Assembly: GCF_021404545.1 (NCBI RefSeq)
Contig: NZ_JAAWWD010000063.1
Coordinates: 1 to 64,000, forward strand
Origin: Aestuariivita sp.
Lineage (GTDB): Bacteria; Pseudomonadota; Alphaproteobacteria; Rhodobacterales; Rhodobacteraceae
Length of the DNA: 64,000 nucleotides
Direction of reading: 5' to 3'
Part shown: positions 1 to 8,445 of the stretch, one piece after another
Position numbering within the stretch: position 1 is the first letter of the stretch
Layout: each line of letters begins with the position of its first letter
Made by a program: the position numbers and the translations under genes
Notes under the pieces: generated by a model
Database searches by the model: none
The model's input: the letters and a program-made list of their open reading frames with translations, nothing else
What the model was told of the DNA's origin: nothing

Positions 1-526
1 AAAAGGTCACCCACCGCGCTCTGGGACCGCCTGACACCCCGCTGCCAACCCCCGAAACCGGAAAAGGCAGCGTACCCGTTAAGGCCAGGGCCAGAGGCGC
101 AAAAAAAACAGAAAAGGGGACCACAACATTGACCGCGTCATAAACAAAGACGCATAACTGAAGGTGGGTCAAATCCCGGTGAAAATACCGGGTCAGTTCT
201 CAGTGACATTCAACAGTCTACTCTCCGCAAGAGTGCTGGAACAACTTCAAGGTTGCCGGGTGCGTCTCAGGTTAAGGGCGGGACTGAATGGCAGGACATC
301 CAAGCCGCCTTGAAGCTCTGAAAGCCGCTCCGCCAAAGTCACGGATCCTGGACCTTGGTGAACCGTCCAAACGGCGCGGGGCGCCCATCGCTGAAGCTGG
401 CCAGGGGGTTTTGCGGGCCAACGGGTCCGTCCGCTGGCCGTTCGTGGATTGATTGCTGTAGGGCGGGATTTATCCCGCCTCCCGCTCAAGCAACACGCGC
501 CAGCCCGCGACATCTCGGGCAATGGC
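1..526. other. Gene-free left end; possible IS remnant
   Basis: I see no convincing coding region here; the open frames have no recognisable domain. Bases 166-186 and 190-210 are two imperfect direct copies (15 of 21 positions identical) of a motif beginning GGGTCA and containing GTGA. Closely spaced terminal copies of roughly 20 bp are known at the ends of IS21-type elements, so this may be a stranded IS end. That is inference only: no transposase is present in the window. A perfect hairpin at 462-479 is listed separately. Confidence 0.3.
462..479 (-). terminator. Hairpin downstream of the VWA operon
   Basis: A perfect 8-bp inverted repeat, GGCGGGAT and ATCCCGCC around a TT loop, lies 47 bases beyond the stop codon of the minus-strand VWA gene. 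Position and stem strength fit a terminator or mRNA 3' stabiliser. There is no clear U-tract, so intrinsic termination is uncertain. Confidence 0.4.
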
Positions 527-1711
527 TTACCGCGTCAGCTCGCGCATGCCTTTTTCCAAACCGGCCAATGTCATCGGCACCATGCGATTCTCGAAGATCT
601 CCTGGATCATCCCGATCGAATGGGTATAGCCCCAGTACTTCTCTGGCACCGGATTGATCCACAGGGTCGACGACCATTGCTCGCGTGCGCGTGCGAGCCA
701 GACCTGACCGGCCTCCTGGTTCCAGTGCTCATTGGCGCCGCCGGGATAGGCGATCTCATAGGGTGACATCGATGCATCGCCCACAAAGATGCACTTGTAA
801 TCCGGCCCATAGGTGCGCAGCACCTCGTGGGTCGGCGTCTGGGCGTCCCAGCGACGGCGGTTGTCGCGCCATACGCCCTCATAGAGGCAATTGTGGAAGT
901 AATAGTATTCCAGGTGCTTGAACTCTGTCCGCGCCGCGGAAAACAGCTCTTCGACCACTTTGATATGCGGATCCATCGATCCGCCCACATCCAGAAACAA
1001 AAGCACCTTGACCGCGTTGTGGCGCTCGGGGCGCGTCTTGACGTCGAGATAGCCATGCTCGGCGGTGGCACGGATCGTCCCATCGAGGTCCAGTTCCTCC
1101 TGTGCGCCTTCACGGGCCCAGCGGCGCAGGCGTTTGAGCGCCACCTTGATGTTGCGTGTGCCCAGCTCGACCGTGTCGTCGAGGTTGCGGAACTCCCGCT
1201 TGTCCCAAACCTTGGTCGCGCGCTGGTGGCGGCTTTCCTTTTGACCGATGCGCACCCCTTCGGGGTTATAGCCATAGGCGCCAAAGGGCGAGGTTCCGGC
1301 CGTGCCGATCCATTTGTTGCCGCCCTGATGGCGGCCTTGTTGTTCCTTGAGCCGCTCGCGCAGGGTCTCCATCAGCTTGTCGAACCCCCCAAGCGCCTCG
1401 ATCTCGGCCTTTTCTTCCGCGCTCAGATGCTTTTCGGCCATCTTCTCCAGCCAGTCGCCGGGGATGTCCACGGCCTCCATCACCTGCTCGAAACTGATGT
1501 TTTCAAGCCCCTTGAAGGCCGTGGCAAAGGCGCGGTCGAACTTATCGATATTGCGCTCGTCCTTCACCATCGCGGTGCGCGCCAGGTAATAGAACGCCTC
1601 CACATCGTAGGTGGCCAGCCCGCGTTTCATCCCTTCCAGAAAGGTCAGGTATTCTCGGAGGGACACCGGAACACCCCCGTTTCGCAGAGCCTCGAAGAAG
1701 GGCAGGAACAT
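527..1711 (-). CDS. CoxE-like VWA domain protein
   Basis: A 394-residue von Willebrand factor A protein of the CoxE-like group, which usually works with a MoxR AAA+ ATPase in assembling or activating metal enzymes. Residues 1-200 form a charged helical region; the VWA fold begins near 235 with a hydrophobic strand running into DVGGSM (241-246), the MIDAS loop. The usual DxSxS is DxGxS here, so one metal-ligand serine is glycine. A second acidic loop, GDASMS, lies near 305. It is the last gene of a tight minus-strand operon, 6 bases after the 55-aa membrane protein. The MoxR partner is at 4649-5488. The cellular target is unknown. Confidence 0.85.
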   Translation of the reverse strand: MFLPFFEALRNGGVPVSLREYLTFLEGMKRGLATYDVEAFYYLARTAMVKDERNIDKFDRAFATAFKGLENISFEQVMEAVDIPGDWLEKMAEKHLSAEEKAEIEALGGFDKLMETLRERLKEQQGRHQGGNKWIGTAGTSPFGAYGYNPEGVRIGQKESRHQRATKVWDKREFRNLDDTVELGTRNIKVALKRLRRWAREGAQEELDLDGTIRATAEHGYLDVKTRPERHNAVKVLLFLDVGGSMDPHIKVVEELFSAARTEFKHLEYYYFHNCLYEGVWRDNRRRWDAQTPTHEVLRTYGPDYKCIFVGDASMSPYEIAYPGGANEHWNQEAGQVWLARAREQWSSTLWINPVPEKYWGYTHSIGMIQEIFENRMVPMTLAGLEKGMRELTR

Positions 1712-1717
1712 AGCGGA

Positions 1718-1885
1718 TCAGACCAATGTGCGATGAATGACGATCGTGATGATAAGGCCAATCAGGGCAAAGGCAATCGCGGTTGCCGTGGCATGCTGCG
1801 CCATATCCAGACGCGAGCCGCCCCGGCGCTTTGCGTTATACACTCCAAGGAGGGCGCCCAGAATGGCCCCGGCCAAGACTATCAT
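1718..1885 (-). CDS. 55-aa two-helix membrane protein
   Basis: A short gene read directly from the sequence: ATG at 1885, TGA at 1718-1720, 55 residues. The product begins MIVLAGAILGALLG and has two hydrophobic stretches (about 1-15 and 34-51) separated by a basic, glycine-rich loop containing KRRGG. It is probably a small inner-membrane protein with two transmembrane segments. It sits 11 bases after the DUF2927 gene and 6 bases before the VWA gene, so co-transcription is near certain. Similar small proteins in Rhodobacteraceae are sometimes labelled apolipoprotein acyltransferase, which is implausible at this size. Function unknown. Confidence 0.65.
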   Translation of the reverse strand: MIVLAGAILGALLGVYNAKRRGGSRLDMAQHATATAIAFALIGLIITIVIHRTLV

Positions 1886-1896
1886 TCACCGCTCCC

Positions 1897-3264
1897 TCAG
1901 CTGCGTGGGGCAGGGGTCAGGCCAGAGATTTCACGCATCTTGGCCCGCACCGCCCAGTCAGAGCCGAAGCCGTATCGCGCCCACCCCAGACTGTCCAGTC
2001 TGACGGCGCGTGCGGTCTCATGCTGGCCGGTCAGGGTATAGGCTTCGGCCTGGAGCAGCATAAGCGTTGCCAACAGGGCGGCATTCTCGGCATTGCGCGC
2101 GACGGGCAAGGCGGGAGCGATCTTGCGCAGGGCCGTGTCGCCGTCGCCGCGGGTGATCGCATAGGCTGCGGTTTGCGCGGCAAGATAGGCCTGATGCAGC
2201 TCAGTGCCCGGGGTTTCGTCGAAATAGCGCTGCGCGATTGCAAAGTGGCGCTGTGCCAGATCGGGATCATAACCCTGGATCAGACGCCCGACGATATAGT
2301 GACTAAAGGCGCGGCGATGATCGGACCAGTTCAGGTCTTGCGCGATCCGCATCGCGTCGGTTGCGGCGCTGCGGCGTTGGGCGACTCCGGTGCCCGGGTC
2401 CAGCGCGGCTTGAACGGCCGTGATCCAGTTGCGCGGCGTGACGGCTTGGGGACGCTCGCCCAAACCGTCACCGCCGGGGTTCAGCGTCGAGAGGATGCGG
2501 GGCAGGCGGGCGGCCACCTCTTCGCGGGTCATTCCGGATCTGAGGGACGGCGCATAGGTCGCGCGCAGGATCAGCATGTCGAAGCCGGTCAGCACATTAT
2601 GGACATTGTCGTCGTTAAAGACCGATTCGCGCAGCCGGTAGAGATCGTTGAGCGGCCCAAGCGCCTGGGCCAGCTCTTCATGCAGGCAATCGCGCACTTC
2701 CTGCGGGCTGGCATCATAGGGCAGGAATATCGCCATTTGCTGGCGTTCGGTCAGTCTTGCCCAGTTGATGCGGTCCGATCTGCGAAAGCGGCGATACTCG
2801 GCCAGGCTGGTGACGTTGGGCACCACGAAACAGGCCGCTTGCGGCAGGGCCTGGCGGATATCGGTGCGGCTCACGGCTTCGATGACGATATTGGCCTCTG
2901 GGGCATCGGGTCCAACCTGGCGGATATCGACCTGCGCTTCGCTGCGCAGCCGCGACAGCAGCCGCGCCAGATCGGGGCCGAGGCTGTCGGGCGGCTGGCC
3001 CGTGACACCGACGGTCACAGGCCCCTCGAACCGGGTAAAGACAGGCAGTGTGCGCCCGCTTTCCAACTGAAAATGCAGCGATAGGAAATCGGCCGCGATA
3101 TTGCCGTTGGACATCTGCGGGGTCACCGGGCGGGGCGCGCTGAACACCTTCATCGGCGGCAGGGCGCTGTCGGCGACCATTGCGCGGGTGGCGGGTGCAT
3201 TGGCGACCGGTGCCGCCGCGCAGGCGGCAAGCGCCAGCATGGAAAGCAGGGCGAAATAGTTCAT
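1897..3264 (-). CDS. DUF2927 family lipoprotein
   Basis: A 455-residue predicted lipoprotein. The N-terminus is a signal peptide ending in a lipobox, LAAC, with Cys15 as the acylated residue. Residues about 60-260 match what I recall of DUF2927, a family with a peptidase-like fold common in Rhodobacterales. The stretch around DCLHEELAQALGPLND carries an HE pair like the start of a zinc site, but a complete HExxH is not visible. The C-terminal third is alanine-rich and helical, TPR-like in character. Its ATG overlaps the stop of the upstream GNAT gene by four bases (ATGA), so the genes are translationally coupled. Exact function unknown. Confidence 0.75.
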   Translation of the reverse strand: MNYFALLSMLALAACAAAPVANAPATRAMVADSALPPMKVFSAPRPVTPQMSNGNIAADFLSLHFQLESGRTLPVFTRFEGPVTVGVTGQPPDSLGPDLARLLSRLRSEAQVDIRQVGPDAPEANIVIEAVSRTDIRQALPQAACFVVPNVTSLAEYRRFRRSDRINWARLTERQQMAIFLPYDASPQEVRDCLHEELAQALGPLNDLYRLRESVFNDDNVHNVLTGFDMLILRATYAPSLRSGMTREEVAARLPRILSTLNPGGDGLGERPQAVTPRNWITAVQAALDPGTGVAQRRSAATDAMRIAQDLNWSDHRRAFSHYIVGRLIQGYDPDLAQRHFAIAQRYFDETPGTELHQAYLAAQTAAYAITRGDGDTALRKIAPALPVARNAENAALLATLMLLQAEAYTLTGQHETARAVRLDSLGWARYGFGSDWAVRAKMREISGLTPAPRS

Positions 3265-3719
3265 GCGGGTCTTTGATATTTGATAAAGGGGGTCAGAACG
3301 CCAATCCGATCATAAAGCAAACGGGCCTGCGTGTTAAAGTCCTGTGTCAGCCAATAGACCGACGGCGCGCCATGGGCATCGGCCGCGTCATAGACCGCCT
3401 GGATCAAGCTGCGACCCACGCCGGTGCCCCGCACCGAGGGATCTGCATAGAGGTCCTGAAGATAACAGGTCTCCTCGATCTTCCACGCATGCCGGTGAAA
3501 CAGGTAATGCACCAACCCCACCGGCGTTCCGTTGCGTACCGCCAAAAGGGCGTTGAAATCGCGCGGATCGTCCCCCAGGAGCCGCATAAAGGTCGTGTCG
3601 TAAACTTCTGATTCAACGGATGTTTCATAGAATGCAAGATAGGCTTGCCAAAGCGCCGCCCAGGCGTCGCGGTCAGAGCGGGCGAGCGGGCGGATAACAA
3701 GGCTGGGATCTGCTGACAT
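3261..3719 (-). CDS. GNAT family N-acetyltransferase
   Basis: A 152-residue GCN5-related acetyltransferase. The acetyl-CoA site is visible as the block LQDLYADPSVRGTGVGRSLI near residues 90-110, with the R-G-x-G-x-G pyrophosphate loop. Pairs such as WLTQDFNTQARLLYDRIG near the C-terminus are typical of motif B. I chose ATG 3719 (MSADPS) because homology to GNATs begins immediately after it; an in-frame upstream extension to 3851 has no family support. It is the first gene of the operon running through DUF2927, the 55-aa protein and VWA. The acetyl acceptor cannot be told from sequence. Confidence 0.85.
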   Translation of the reverse strand: MSADPSLVIRPLARSDRDAWAALWQAYLAFYETSVESEVYDTTFMRLLGDDPRDFNALLAVRNGTPVGLVHYLFHRHAWKIEETCYLQDLYADPSVRGTGVGRSLIQAVYDAADAHGAPSVYWLTQDFNTQARLLYDRIGVLTPFIKYQRPA

Positions 3720-4025
3720 GACGACCTGGGAAACAATGCGTTGGCGCGGATCTGGCCAAGATAATCTGGCAAACAGACGTTGGAAATAGGGCAAAATTGT
3801 GGCCAATAGGATGCCGCATTGGAAACAACCTGTTTCGGGCTCGCCGATCAAGGGTCGCTGAGCGTCCGCGGGCGGTTGTCCGCCGATTGTGCATCAGCGC
3901 GACGGCGCCCATCCATCCAGCCTCCTTACCCCTTTTTTGACCAACGAAGGAAGAGTCCGGTTCACCATTTTTTAAACAGTGTCGGACACTTTACCGAGTG
4001 GGTTTCACTGAGGAGAGCTGGGCCA
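3720..4025. other. Divergent intergenic region, GNAT operon and BLUF
   Basis: About 300 bases between divergently transcribed genes. No ORF here looks coding. It must hold promoters for the GNAT operon and the BLUF gene. A TTGACC hexamer near 3937 could be a -35 element for the BLUF gene, but no good -10 follows at standard spacing. An AGGAG Shine-Dalgarno lies just upstream of the BLUF start. Confidence 0.4.
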
Positions 4026-4460
4026 ATGCATCTATCATTTGCGCTCTACCGGAGCGAGGCGCGATCCAAGCTGGATGAAGAGTTGATCCTCGATATCCTA
4101 ACCGAAAGTGTTCACAGCAATGCACGCGAAGGCATCACGGGGTTTTTGCATGTGGACCGCAACATCTTTCTGCAATATCTTGAAGGGCCACATGGGCCGC
4201 TGATGCGTAAGCTGGCGCGAATACGAAAAGACCGGCGGCACAGGAAATTCCTGATCCTTGCGGATGGCACCATTGACGAGCGGTTTTTCCCGGGATGGGA
4301 TATGGGGCACCTGTCGTCAGATCTGTTGCCGACCGATGGTCTTTTGGGCCGAAAGACGTGGCTGGGCCAGCCGGTCGATATCGATCCGCTGCCCTTGATC
4401 CAGGCCTTTGCAAAGCATGCCGGTCAACTGGATAGAACCGATATCACCTCGGTGGCCTGA
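4026..4460 (+). CDS. BLUF-domain blue-light photoreceptor
   Basis: A 144-residue stand-alone BLUF protein that binds FAD and senses blue light. Every residue of the known photocycle is present at canonical spacing: Tyr8 (FALYRS), Asn32 (SNAREGITG), Gln50 (FLQYLEG), Trp91 and Met93 (GWDMG). The GITGFL and LEGP signatures also fit. The domain fills residues 1-95; the C-terminal 50 residues probably form the capping helices seen in short BLUF proteins, with no output domain attached. ATG 4026 is preceded by AGGAG, and the BLUF fold starts right at that Met. It is transcribed alone, divergent from the GNAT operon. The partner protein is unknown. Confidence 0.93.
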   Translation: MHLSFALYRSEARSKLDEELILDILTESVHSNAREGITGFLHVDRNIFLQYLEGPHGPLMRKLARIRKDRRHRKFLILADGTIDERFFPGWDMGHLSSDLLPTDGLLGRKTWLGQPVDIDPLPLIQAFAKHAGQLDRTDITSVA

Positions 4461-4648
4461 CGGTCCCTTCGAAATCACCGGGGAAGGGTGCCGCCCATCG
4501 AACCGCGCCGAGGGGCGCGCCTCTCCCGGATCGGTTCAAGGCGCTGCCTGACCGTGTGGAGCCGATATGGCCCTAGGCTGGGTTCGATCTGTCGCGCGGC
4601 TCAGGCCGCCGACAGCGATGCGCCAAATGGCCCTGACGCGCGGGTCCC

Positions 4649-5488
4649 TTACCGTCCGGACCGCGCCATGAAGGCCAGCCGTTCAAACAGATGCACATCC
4701 TGTTCGTTTTTCAGCAAGGCGCCATGCAGTTTCGGCAGCGCATTGGCGCCGTCACGCTTGAGATCGTCGGCAGTCAGATCCTCCGCCAGGAGCAGTTTGA
4801 GCCAGTCCAGCACCTCGGAGGTCGATGGCTTTTTCTTGAGCCCGGCTGTCTCGCGCAGTTCATAGAACTGAGTGAGCGCCGTGGTCAGCAACCCTTCCTT
4901 GATGCCGGGATGGTGCACCTCGACGATGCGGCGCATGGTGGCCTCGTCGGGAAAGCGGATATAATGAAAGAAACAGCGCCGCAGGAACGCGTCGGGCAGC
5001 TCTTTTTCGTTGTTTGATGTGATGATCACGATGGGGCGGGTGGCGGCGCGGATCGTTTCTCCGGTCTCGTAGACGAAGAATTCCATCCGGTCGAGTTCCT
5101 GGAGGAGGTCGTTGGGAAATTCGATATCGGCCTTGTCGATCTCATCGATCAGCAGAACGACTTTTTCGTCGGCCTCGAACGCCTCCCAAAGTTTACCTTT
5201 CTTTATGTAATTGCCCACATCATGCACGCGTTCCTCGCCCAGTTGGCTGTCGCGCAGTCGGCTGACGGCGTCATACTCGTAAAGGCCTTGCTGCGCGCGT
5301 GTGGTCGATTTGATGTTCCATTCGATCATCCGCAGACCCAGGGCACCCGCGACCTGCCGCGCCAGTTCGGTCTTGCCGGTTCCGGGTTCGCCCTTGACCA
5401 GCAACGGCCGCTCAAGCGTGACCGCGGCATTGACCGCGACGGTCAGGTCTTCGGTGGCCACATAATCCTTGGTGCCCTCAAATTTCAT
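4649..5488 (-). CDS. MoxR family AAA+ ATPase
   Basis: A 279-residue AAA+ ATPase of the MoxR group, cytoplasmic chaperone-like enzymes that work with VWA proteins to mature enzyme complexes. Walker A is GEPGTGKT (33-40). Walker B is VLLIDEIDKAD (about 111-121). A sensor-1 segment, IITSNNEKELPDAFLRRCFF, carries the arginine finger region. The length is typical of the short MoxR class. The probable VWA partner lies at 527-1711 on the same strand, separated by the BLUF gene and its divergent promoter, so the two are not one transcript here. Confidence 0.9.
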   Translation of the reverse strand: MKFEGTKDYVATEDLTVAVNAAVTLERPLLVKGEPGTGKTELARQVAGALGLRMIEWNIKSTTRAQQGLYEYDAVSRLRDSQLGEERVHDVGNYIKKGKLWEAFEADEKVVLLIDEIDKADIEFPNDLLQELDRMEFFVYETGETIRAATRPIVIITSNNEKELPDAFLRRCFFHYIRFPDEATMRRIVEVHHPGIKEGLLTTALTQFYELRETAGLKKKPSTSEVLDWLKLLLAEDLTADDLKRDGANALPKLHGALLKNEQDVHLFERLAFMARSGR

Positions 5489-5516
5489 GTGTTTCCAACC
5501 CTTTGCTTTTAATCCA

Positions 5517-5531
5517 CCCCATCATATGGGG
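5517..5531. promoter_or_regulatory. CCCCAT-CAT-ATGGGG palindrome
   Basis: A perfect 6-bp inverted repeat with a 3-base centre lies 29 bases upstream of the moxR start, between the divergent moxR and dksA genes. Placement fits an operator or 5'-UTR hairpin for moxR. No regulator can be assigned. Confidence 0.25.
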
Positions 5532-5671
5532 TCGCCGCGGTTTTAGACCAAACCTGCCTCTATTGTGTAGTGACAATCCGGATTTCATCCGTTACACGCT
5601 GCGTCATTAGGGGGAGCCGATGAGGTGTCAGGCGTAAAATGACAAGCGTTGGCCAAGCCAGGGGAGCCGAA

Positions 5672-6094
5672 ATGAAGCAGGAAACATTTCTGCCGGATGA
5701 CTACCGCCCGGCTGAAGATGAACCGTTTATGAACGACCGCCAGCTGGAATATTTCCGCCGCAAGCTCTTGAACTGGAGAGCGGACCTGCTGGCAGACAGC
5801 CGCGATACAATCGAAGGGTTGCAAGACAGCACACGTAACATTCCCGACGTGGCCGATCGCGCCAGCGAAGAGACGGATCGCGCGCTTGAATTGCGCACTC
5901 GCGACCGTCAGCGCAAGCTGGTTTCCAAGATCGACGGCGCGCTGCGCCGCATCGAGGAAGGCGAATATGGGTATTGTTCGGTCACCGGCGAGCCGATTTC
6001 GCTGAAACGGCTGGATGCGCGGCCCATCGCCACGATGAGCCTGGAGGCGCAGGAGCGGCATGAGCGGCGTGAAAAGGTCCATCGCGACGATTGA
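5672..6094 (+). CDS. dksA: DksA/TraR-type RNA polymerase-binding factor
   Basis: A 140-residue DksA, which enters the RNA polymerase secondary channel and, with ppGpp, adjusts rRNA and amino-acid promoters. The coiled-coil segment includes NIPDVADRASEETDRALELR, which holds the tip acidic residues. The zinc-finger region reads YGYCSVTGEPISLKRLDARP and contains one cysteine instead of four, as known for Rhodobacter DksA, so it is a zinc-independent form. I chose ATG 5672 because GGGGA lies about 6 bases upstream and the protein then starts MKQETFLPDDYRP; an in-frame ATG at 5639 lacks a ribosome site. Confidence 0.92.
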   Translation: MKQETFLPDDYRPAEDEPFMNDRQLEYFRRKLLNWRADLLADSRDTIEGLQDSTRNIPDVADRASEETDRALELRTRDRQRKLVSKIDGALRRIEEGEYGYCSVTGEPISLKRLDARPIATMSLEAQERHERREKVHRDD

Positions 6095-6176
6095 GCGACA
6101 GGTTCGATCTGCGCAGAGGATGTGAAAGGCGTCGGGAGGAACCCTGGCGCCTTTGCTGCGTTCTGAGGGGATAACG

Positions 6177-7298
6177 ATGGAATTGAGCGGGCTTTCGGTG
6201 GCCGTGATCGGCGGCGGGATCGGTGGCATGGCTGCGGCGGCGGCGCTGGCGCAACGCGGCGCCCAGGTCCGCCTTTACGAGCAAGCCCCAGAGCTGAGCG
6301 AGGTTGGCGCCGGCCTCCAGATCAGCGCGAATGGCCAGGTCGTCTTGCGTGCCCTTCAGGCAGTCGGGCAGGACATCCCGACCCAGGCGACCCTGTCGCC
6401 CGGAACGCACATGCGCGCGGGTCGCTCAGGGCGCAAAGTGGCGTTTGTACCGCCACCTTCGTCAGGCGCCACCTGGTACATGCACCGCGCCGATCTGCTG
6501 ACCCTATTGATCAAGTCCGCCGAGCGCGCCGGGGTCGAGATCACCCTGGGCCGTCCGGTGACCCCGGGCACGGTGCGGGCCGATCTGATCGTGGCCGCCG
6601 ACGGTGGGCAAAGCACCTGGCGCAGCGTGGTGGATGGGCCCGTCGCCCCGGCCTTTACCGGTCAGGTGGCGTGGCGCGCGCTGGTGCCCTGCGATCCGCC
6701 CGTCGCCGCCGATCAGCCCGCCACGCTGGCGATGGGAAGCCGGGCGCATGTGGTCAGCTATCCATTGCGCAGCGGTCGGTCGATGAACATCGTGGCCGTC
6801 GAAGAGCGCAGCGGCTGGACCCAGGAAGGTTGGCGGCAGTCGGGCGATCCGGCAGACTTTCGGGCCCGATTTGCCGATTTCGGCGGTGCCACGGGCGCGC
6901 TGATCGCACGCGCCGAAGCGGTGCATCTCTGGGCGCTGCATCTGCGCCCGGTCGCGCGGCGTTGGGCGGATGGACGTGTGGCGTTATTGGGCGATGCGGC
7001 CCATCCAACGGTTCCCTTCATGGCGCAAGGCGCCTGTCTGGCATTGGAGGATGCCTGGGTCTTGTCCAGCGCACTTGCGCATGCGGGTGGGGTTGAGGCC
7101 GGGCTTGTCGCCTATCAGCACGCGCGCCGGGCGCGCGCCGAGGCGGTGGTCGCGCTGGCACGTGGCAATGCCTGGCGATTTCATCTGACCCCGCCTTGGT
7201 CCTGGGGGGCCCGGGCGGTCCTGGCTTTTGGGGCAGGGGCCTTGGCGCGGCGGCTGGATTGGGTCTATGGCTATGATGCGACAAAGGTTTTCACCTGA
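6177..7298 (+). CDS. FAD-dependent aromatic-ring monooxygenase
   Basis: A 373-residue group A flavoprotein hydroxylase, resembling salicylate or 3-hydroxybenzoate 6-hydroxylases. It uses FAD and NAD(P)H to hydroxylate a small, usually aromatic, acid. The dinucleotide fold GGGIGG is at 12-17. The acidic second strand (LYEQAPEL) follows, with a DG-type motif near AADGGQSTWR. The FAD-ribityl motif GDAAHPTVPFMAQGACLALEDA begins near 271. ATG 6177 has GAGGGG six bases upstream. The gene stands alone after dksA; no aromatic-degradation neighbours are present, so the substrate is unassigned. Confidence 0.88.
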   Translation: MELSGLSVAVIGGGIGGMAAAAALAQRGAQVRLYEQAPELSEVGAGLQISANGQVVLRALQAVGQDIPTQATLSPGTHMRAGRSGRKVAFVPPPSSGATWYMHRADLLTLLIKSAERAGVEITLGRPVTPGTVRADLIVAADGGQSTWRSVVDGPVAPAFTGQVAWRALVPCDPPVAADQPATLAMGSRAHVVSYPLRSGRSMNIVAVEERSGWTQEGWRQSGDPADFRARFADFGGATGALIARAEAVHLWALHLRPVARRWADGRVALLGDAAHPTVPFMAQGACLALEDAWVLSSALAHAGGVEAGLVAYQHARRARAEAVVALARGNAWRFHLTPPWSWGARAVLAFGAGALARRLDWVYGYDATKVFT

Positions 7299-7366
7299 CC
7301 CACGCCTCCTCGCAAGGCGGACGCAGATGGTCGCCGGGATGCGTTCAGGCGCACTCAGGCAAATGT

Positions 7367-8146
7367 TCAGAGATCAAGCTCAACCCAAACAGGGACGTGG
7401 TCTGAAGGTTTGTCATGGCCGCGGATCTCGGCGTCGATGCCGCAATCGGTCATCAGATCCGCAGCCTGGGGGCTGAGCAACAGGTGGTCGATGCGTATGC
7501 CATCATTGCGGTTCCAGGCACCGGCCTGATAGTCCCAGAAGCTATAATGCCCGGCAGCCTGGTTGCGGGCGCGGAACGCATCGGTGAAACCGAGGTTCAC
7601 GATCCTGCGGAAGGCGGCGCGGGTTTCGGGAAGGGCCAGCGCATCCTGCCTCCAGGCGTCGGGGCGTTTGGCGTCCTCGTCTTGGGGGATCACGTTGTAA
7701 TCGCCTGCCATCATCGCGGGCATCTCATCGGCAAGCAGGTCCCGCGCGCGGCTGTGCAGCCGCTCCATCCAGGCCAGCTTATAGTCGTATTTCGGTCCCG
7801 GCGCGGGATTGCCATTGGGCAGGTAAAGCCCGCAGAGCCGCAACGCGGTCTTGCCCACCACGGTCGCTTCGATCCAGCGGGCCTGTTCGTCGCTGTCGTC
7901 GCCGGGCAGCCCGCGTGTGACATCCTCCAGCGGGTGTTTTGACAGGATCGCCACGCCGTTGAAGCCTTTCTGACCATGCGTTTCCACCTGGTATCCGCGC
8001 TCTTCCAGGATGTCGCGGGGAAAGGCCTCATCGACGGATTTGATCTCCTGCAAAAGCACGATTTCCGGCGTCGCGCTGTCAAGCCAGGCGGGCAGCGCCG
8101 CACTGCGCGCTTTGATCCCATTGATGTTGAACGTCGCGATTTTCAT
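7367..8146 (-). CDS. xthA: Exodeoxyribonuclease III
   Basis: A 259-residue exonuclease III/AP endonuclease that incises DNA at abasic sites and trims 3' ends in base-excision repair. The fold starts MKIATFNINGIKAR, giving the metal-binding Asn. Glu34 lies in LLQEIKS. GDYNVIPQ and the terminal SDHVPVWVEL supply the catalytic Asp/Asn and the Asp-His pair. Length and motif order match the XthA family. It converges with the FAD monooxygenase and diverges from the repeat-protein gene, with a 388-base leader between. Confidence 0.93.
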   Translation of the reverse strand: MKIATFNINGIKARSAALPAWLDSATPEIVLLQEIKSVDEAFPRDILEERGYQVETHGQKGFNGVAILSKHPLEDVTRGLPGDDSDEQARWIEATVVGKTALRLCGLYLPNGNPAPGPKYDYKLAWMERLHSRARDLLADEMPAMMAGDYNVIPQDEDAKRPDAWRQDALALPETRAAFRRIVNLGFTDAFRARNQAAGHYSFWDYQAGAWNRNDGIRIDHLLLSPQAADLMTDCGIDAEIRGHDKPSDHVPVWVELDL

Positions 8147-8289
8147 GCCCGAACCTTTGCGCTTGGAGAGACCGTATCGATCTATCGCCTATCGGGGCGG
8201 CGGGGACAAGGGACGCCACGGCGGGCCCGGTCGCGCGGCTCGGCTGGGCGGCTCCGAGGCGAGTCGGTGCGATGCGATTCGCCGCGCAT

Positions 8290-8322
8290 TTTGTCTGTTT
8301 CATGCGAACAATGAGACAAAAC
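8290..8322. promoter_or_regulatory. TTTTGTCT..AGACAAAA inverted repeat
   Basis: A perfect 8-bp inverted repeat (8290-8297 and 8315-8322) with a 17-base spacer lies between xthA and the repeat gene. The arms could bind a dimeric regulator. It does not match the alphaproteobacterial LexA half-site spacing. Confidence 0.3.
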
Positions 8323-8349
8323 ACCTTGGAACCCCTTGGATTCACGCAG

Positions 8350-8445
8350 TGTGGATAAAGTTTTTTTGATCGGTGTGCATCTTTGGGATTGAGCGCGTCG
8401 GCAATTTCTTGGGTCTTTCGACTGATGTGGATAAGCTGTGGGTAA
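8350..8445 (+). promoter_or_regulatory. Cluster of three DnaA-box-like 9-mers
   Basis: TGTGGATAA, the complement of the consensus DnaA box TTATCCACA, occurs exactly at 8350-8358 and 8426-8434. A one-mismatch copy, TGTGGGTAA, follows at 8437-8445. All three point the same way. A T7 run follows the first box and an A-rich stretch lies at 8460-8483. Three such sites in 96 bases of high-GC DNA are unlikely by chance. They may regulate the downstream gene, titrate DnaA, or mark a replication-related locus. Confidence 0.5.

Noticed and set aside
827..2041. Long plus-strand ORF of 404 aa
   Set aside because: It is antisense to the VWA, 55-aa and DUF2927 genes and has no recognisable domain; it is a high-GC shadow frame.
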